From an uncultured Pseudomonadota bacterium (GTDB lineage: Bacteria; Pseudomonadota; Gammaproteobacteria; Burkholderiales; Burkholderiaceae_C): a DNA stretch of 8,420 nucleotides. The position numbers were made by a program, and so were the translations under genes. The notes beneath the pieces are model-generated. The model was not told where the DNA came from, did no database searches, and saw only the letters and a program-made list of their open reading frames with translations. The stretch spans positions 1-8,420 of the forward strand of contig ONTY01000036.1 in NCBI GenBank assembly GCA_900320815.1, in the 5' to 3' direction. Positions 6,424 through 8,420 of the stretch are shown here, in pieces (position 1 is the first letter of the stretch; the number at the start of each line of letters is the position of its first letter).

Positions 6424-7472
6424 CAGAAATGCGGCAGGAAACACCGGTGCTCTTCCACGAAACCCGGCATGGGAAAATTTTCCACGGGGACAGCCTGGCA
6501 GTCATGGCAGATATGCCAGCGGCCAGCGTTGACCTTATCATGACCAGCCCCCCATTTGGACTGGTGCGGAAAAAGGAATATGGCAACGCCGATGCTCCCC
6601 AATACCTTGAGTGGTTCCGTCCGTTTGCCGAACACTTCAAAAGGTTGCTGCGGCAGCGCGGCAGCCTTGTCATTGATATTGGTGGAGCCTGGGTGCCGGG
6701 GCAGCCAACGCGCAGCCTGTACCACTTCAAACTGCTGTTGATGCTGTGCGAAGAATACGGCTTTCATCTGGCACAGGAGTTTTATTGGTGGAACCCCTCC
6801 AAGTTACCATCGCCCGCCGAGTGGGTCAATATCCGCCGCATTCGCGTCAAGGATGCCGTCAACACCGTATGGTGGCTTTCTCCCTCCCCTTGGCCGAAGG
6901 CCAGCAACCGGCGTGTGCTGCAGCCCTACAGCCCCAGCATGAAAACCCTGCTGGAAAAAGGCTACAAAGCCAAAAAACGGCCATCCGGGCACGACATCAG
7001 TGAAAACTTTGCCATCGATAACGGAGCCGCCATACCGCCCAACCTCATTGCCATTCCCAACACTGAAAGCAACAGCTTTTATTTACGTTATTGCCAGAGC
7101 AAAGGCATCAAGGCGCATCCTGCGCGCTTTCCTGCTGCGTTGCCGGAATACTTCATCCGCATGCTCACCGACGAAGGCGATATGGTGTATGACCCGTTTG
7201 GAGGCAGTTGCGTGACTGGCGAAGTCGCCGAACGTCTCAACCGCCGCTGGATATGTTCAGAAATAATTGAAGAGTATTTGTCTGGTGCGATGGGGCGTTT
7301 TTCTGGCAAGGAAGAATCGCATGGCGCACAACAGGCACAGCTGCCGCTGATTTATAATCAGGAAATGGAAGCCAATTATTATCGCCTGCCGCACCCTGGC
7401 ATATTGTGGGATTCAGCGTGCCACGACGCACTGCCACAAGACGGCGGAGAAAAACGGGCAGCACGGGCTTGA
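6420..7472 (+). CDS. M.PvuII-like site-specific DNA methyltransferase (probably N4-cytosine)
   Basis: SAM-dependent DNA methyltransferase of the beta class, 350 residues. Motif IV TSPPF is at 42-46; SPPF/SPPY favours N4-cytosine methylation, though some adenine enzymes share it. HGDSL at 22-26 precedes it. DPFGGS (258-263) is the SAM-binding FxGxG-like motif, placed C-terminally in the permuted beta order. Long blocks match M.PvuII as I recall it: FYWWNPSKLPSPAEWVN, IRVKDAVNTVWW, RPSGHDI, GIKAHPARFPAALPE. The last 35 or so residues have no counterpart I recognise and may be a late extension. The start at 6420 overlaps the endonuclease stop; ATG at 6429 is possible. It should protect DNA from the adjacent nuclease; a related CAGCTG-like target is inference only. 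The C-terminus is intact, so it may act as an orphan if the nuclease is dead. Confidence 0.93.
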   Translation: MTEMRQETPVLFHETRHGKIFHGDSLAVMADMPAASVDLIMTSPPFGLVRKKEYGNADAPQYLEWFRPFAEHFKRLLRQRGSLVIDIGGAWVPGQPTRSLYHFKLLLMLCEEYGFHLAQEFYWWNPSKLPSPAEWVNIRRIRVKDAVNTVWWLSPSPWPKASNRRVLQPYSPSMKTLLEKGYKAKKRPSGHDISENFAIDNGAAIPPNLIAIPNTESNSFYLRYCQSKGIKAHPARFPAALPEYFIRMLTDEGDMVYDPFGGSCVTGEVAERLNRRWICSEIIEEYLSGAMGRFSGKEESHGAQQAQLPLIYNQEMEANYYRLPHPGILWDSACHDALPQDGGEKRAARA

Positions 7473-7531
7473 CGACGCCCCTCCGTGCCAGTTGGAGACG
7501 GCGCCGTTTGGGTGCACCATCCCAGAGCACG

Positions 7532-7551
7532 CCACCCGCGCCTGCGGGCGG
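7532..7551. other. Small GC hairpin between methyltransferase and dipeptidase genes
   Basis: CCACCCGC (7532-7539) and GCGGGCGG (7544-7551) pair with one mismatch around a 4-nt loop. No T-tract follows, so it is not a convincing intrinsic terminator. The rest of the 121-bp gap also holds the 10-bp palindrome ACGGCGCCGT at 7498-7507 and no clear promoter. Confidence 0.25.
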
Positions 7552-7578
7552 CTGTGGATGAACCCGAATCCCAAGTGC

Positions 7579-7585
7579 AAAGGAG
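7579..7585 (+). promoter_or_regulatory. Strong ribosome binding site deciding the dipeptidase start
   Basis: AAAGGAG at 7579-7585 sits 8 nt before the ATG at 7594. That start also begins a lipoprotein signal peptide, while the same frame upstream to 7492 gives implausible sequence. Confidence 0.8.
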
Positions 7586-7593
7586 CCAACACC

Positions 7594-8355
7594 ATGAAAG
7601 CACGCACCGCCCTCCTGTTCATTGCCACCATGCTGCTCACTGTGCTTGCCGGCTGCAGCGGCGCCAAAACCGTCGTGCCAGACGCCAGCACCACTGGCGC
7701 GCACGGCGTGCGGCTGTCTGACGATGCCAGCGGCTTTGTGCTGCTCACCGACGCCGTGCCCGACGCCATTTTGGACATCCGCTACTACTCCACCTACAAC
7801 TTTGTGGGCGCGCGCATCGACGGCTACGAGCAGCCCACTGCGCTGCTGACCAAAGAAGCGGCAGCGGCGCTGGCGGCGGTCAGCCGCGACGTGCTTGCCA
7901 AGGGGTATCGCCTCAAGATTTACGACGCCTACCGCCCGCAACAAGCCGTCTTGCACTTTGTGCGCTGGGCCAAAGACAGCGCCGACACGCGCATGAAGCC
8001 CTACTTCTATCCCGACCTGGACAAAAGCGAACTCTTTGCCCGTGGCTACATCATGGAGCACTCCGGCCACAGCCGGGGCAGCACGGTGGACCTGACGCTC
8101 TTTGACATGCGGGCAGGAAAAGAAGCGGACATGGGCGGCACCTTTGACTTTTTCGGCCTGCGCAGCCACCCGGACTTCACCGCCCTCACGCGCGAGCAGT
8201 ACCAAAACCGCATGCTGCTGCGCGAGGCGATGCTGGCGCACGGTTTCAAGCCGCTGGCCGAGGAGTGGTGGCACTTCACGCTGGCAGATGAGCCGTATGC
8301 CGACACCTACTTCACCTTCCCCGTCAATGAAGCCTCGGTGAGCAGGCGACGCTGA
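7594..8355 (+). CDS. VanX/DdpX-family D-Ala-D-Ala dipeptidase, predicted lipoprotein
   Basis: Zinc metallopeptidase of family M15D, which cleaves the dipeptide D-Ala-D-Ala. The 253-residue precursor begins with a signal peptide (KAR, then a hydrophobic core) and lipobox LAGC ending at C21; Ser follows the Cys, which favours outer-membrane sorting and a periplasmic enzyme. Key residues are R114 in YDAYRPQQA (cf. VanX R71), the zinc motif SGHSRGSTVD with H159 and D166 (157-166), and EWWHF with catalytic E224 and zinc ligand H227. All expected ligands are present. VanX and DdpX are cytoplasmic, so the export signal sets this member apart; scavenging of D-Ala-D-Ala in the periplasm is inferred, not vancomycin resistance. 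No vanHA-type or dpp transporter genes adjoin it. Tandem stops TGA TAA end it, 20 nt before the second palindromic repeat. Confidence 0.92.
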   Translation: MKARTALLFIATMLLTVLAGCSGAKTVVPDASTTGAHGVRLSDDASGFVLLTDAVPDAILDIRYYSTYNFVGARIDGYEQPTALLTKEAAAALAAVSRDVLAKGYRLKIYDAYRPQQAVLHFVRWAKDSADTRMKPYFYPDLDKSELFARGYIMEHSGHSRGSTVDLTLFDMRAGKEADMGGTFDFFGLRSHPDFTALTREQYQNRMLLREAMLAHGFKPLAEEWWHFTLADEPYADTYFTFPVNEASVSRRR

Positions 8356-8375
8356 TAATATACTATCATAATAAA

Positions 8376-8411
8376 TGCTTCATTGCCCGCATTAATTGCA
8401 GGCAATGAATA
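8376..8411 (+). repeat. 36-nt palindromic repeat, copy 2
   Basis: TGCTTCATTGCCCGC, a 7-nt loop region ATTAATT, then GCAGGCAATGAATA. Arms 8379-8390 and 8398-8409 pair over 12 bp with a single mismatch. Outside the loop it matches copy 1 (2152-2187, inverted in the window) at every position but one. It follows an AT-rich stretch just after the dipeptidase stop and could serve as that gene's transcript end. The sequence after the second arm is not T-rich, so a stabilising 3' hairpin or REP-like element is as likely as a terminator. Confidence 0.75.
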
Positions 8412-8420
8412 GATACCCCA

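Noticed and set aside
7618..7626. TTCATTGCC as another copy of the palindromic repeat
   Set aside because: Only one 9-nt arm segment, inside the dipeptidase signal-peptide codons, with no matching second arm.
7237..8274. Minus-strand open frame of 345 codons across the methyltransferase end and dipeptidase
   Set aside because: Shadow of the dipeptidase gene, which has full catalytic motifs and a strong ribosome site on the plus strand.

Overview
The window looks like chromosomal DNA of a GC-rich betaproteobacterium, most likely Burkholderiales and probably Comamonadaceae. The inference rests on the divergent pairing of a lipid A-type acyltransferase with metK, on how closely MetK follows the beta-proteobacterial form, and on the general codon bias. 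No rRNA, tRNA, CRISPR array, transposase or integrase was seen.

Layout. Positions 1-751 (minus) hold a lipid A acyltransferase cut by the window edge. It is divergent from metK (plus, 942-2129), and the 190 bp between them hold several dyads, two of which would form a structured metK leader RNA. metK converges on a fold-type I PLP enzyme (minus, 2151-3182), whose last codons are made of a 36-nt palindromic repeat. Upstream of that gene lie a possible 41-aa membrane micro-ORF (plus, 3218-3343) and an AmpG-type muropeptide permease (minus, 3356-4756). Divergent from ampG is a two-domain molbindin (plus, 4842-5270).

Next comes a lower-GC module on the plus strand: an Mrr-like restriction endonuclease whose reading frame appears broken near its N-terminus (5333-6423), and an M.PvuII-like DNA methyltransferase (6420-7472) that overlaps it by ATGA. 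The window ends with a lipoprotein of the VanX D-Ala-D-Ala dipeptidase family (plus, 7594-8355), followed by a second copy of the 36-nt repeat in opposite orientation to the first.

How the parts relate. The backbone genes are housekeeping or cell-envelope functions: lipid A acylation, SAM synthesis, muropeptide import, D-Ala-D-Ala hydrolysis and molybdate binding. They are not one operon. The restriction-modification pair is the accessory element. If the endonuclease frameshift is real in the genome, the methyltransferase may now be an orphan that keeps marking DNA without its partner nuclease. The less ordinary signals are that broken system with its unusual R/M pairing, the metK leader, and the palindromic repeat that has become part of a coding sequence.
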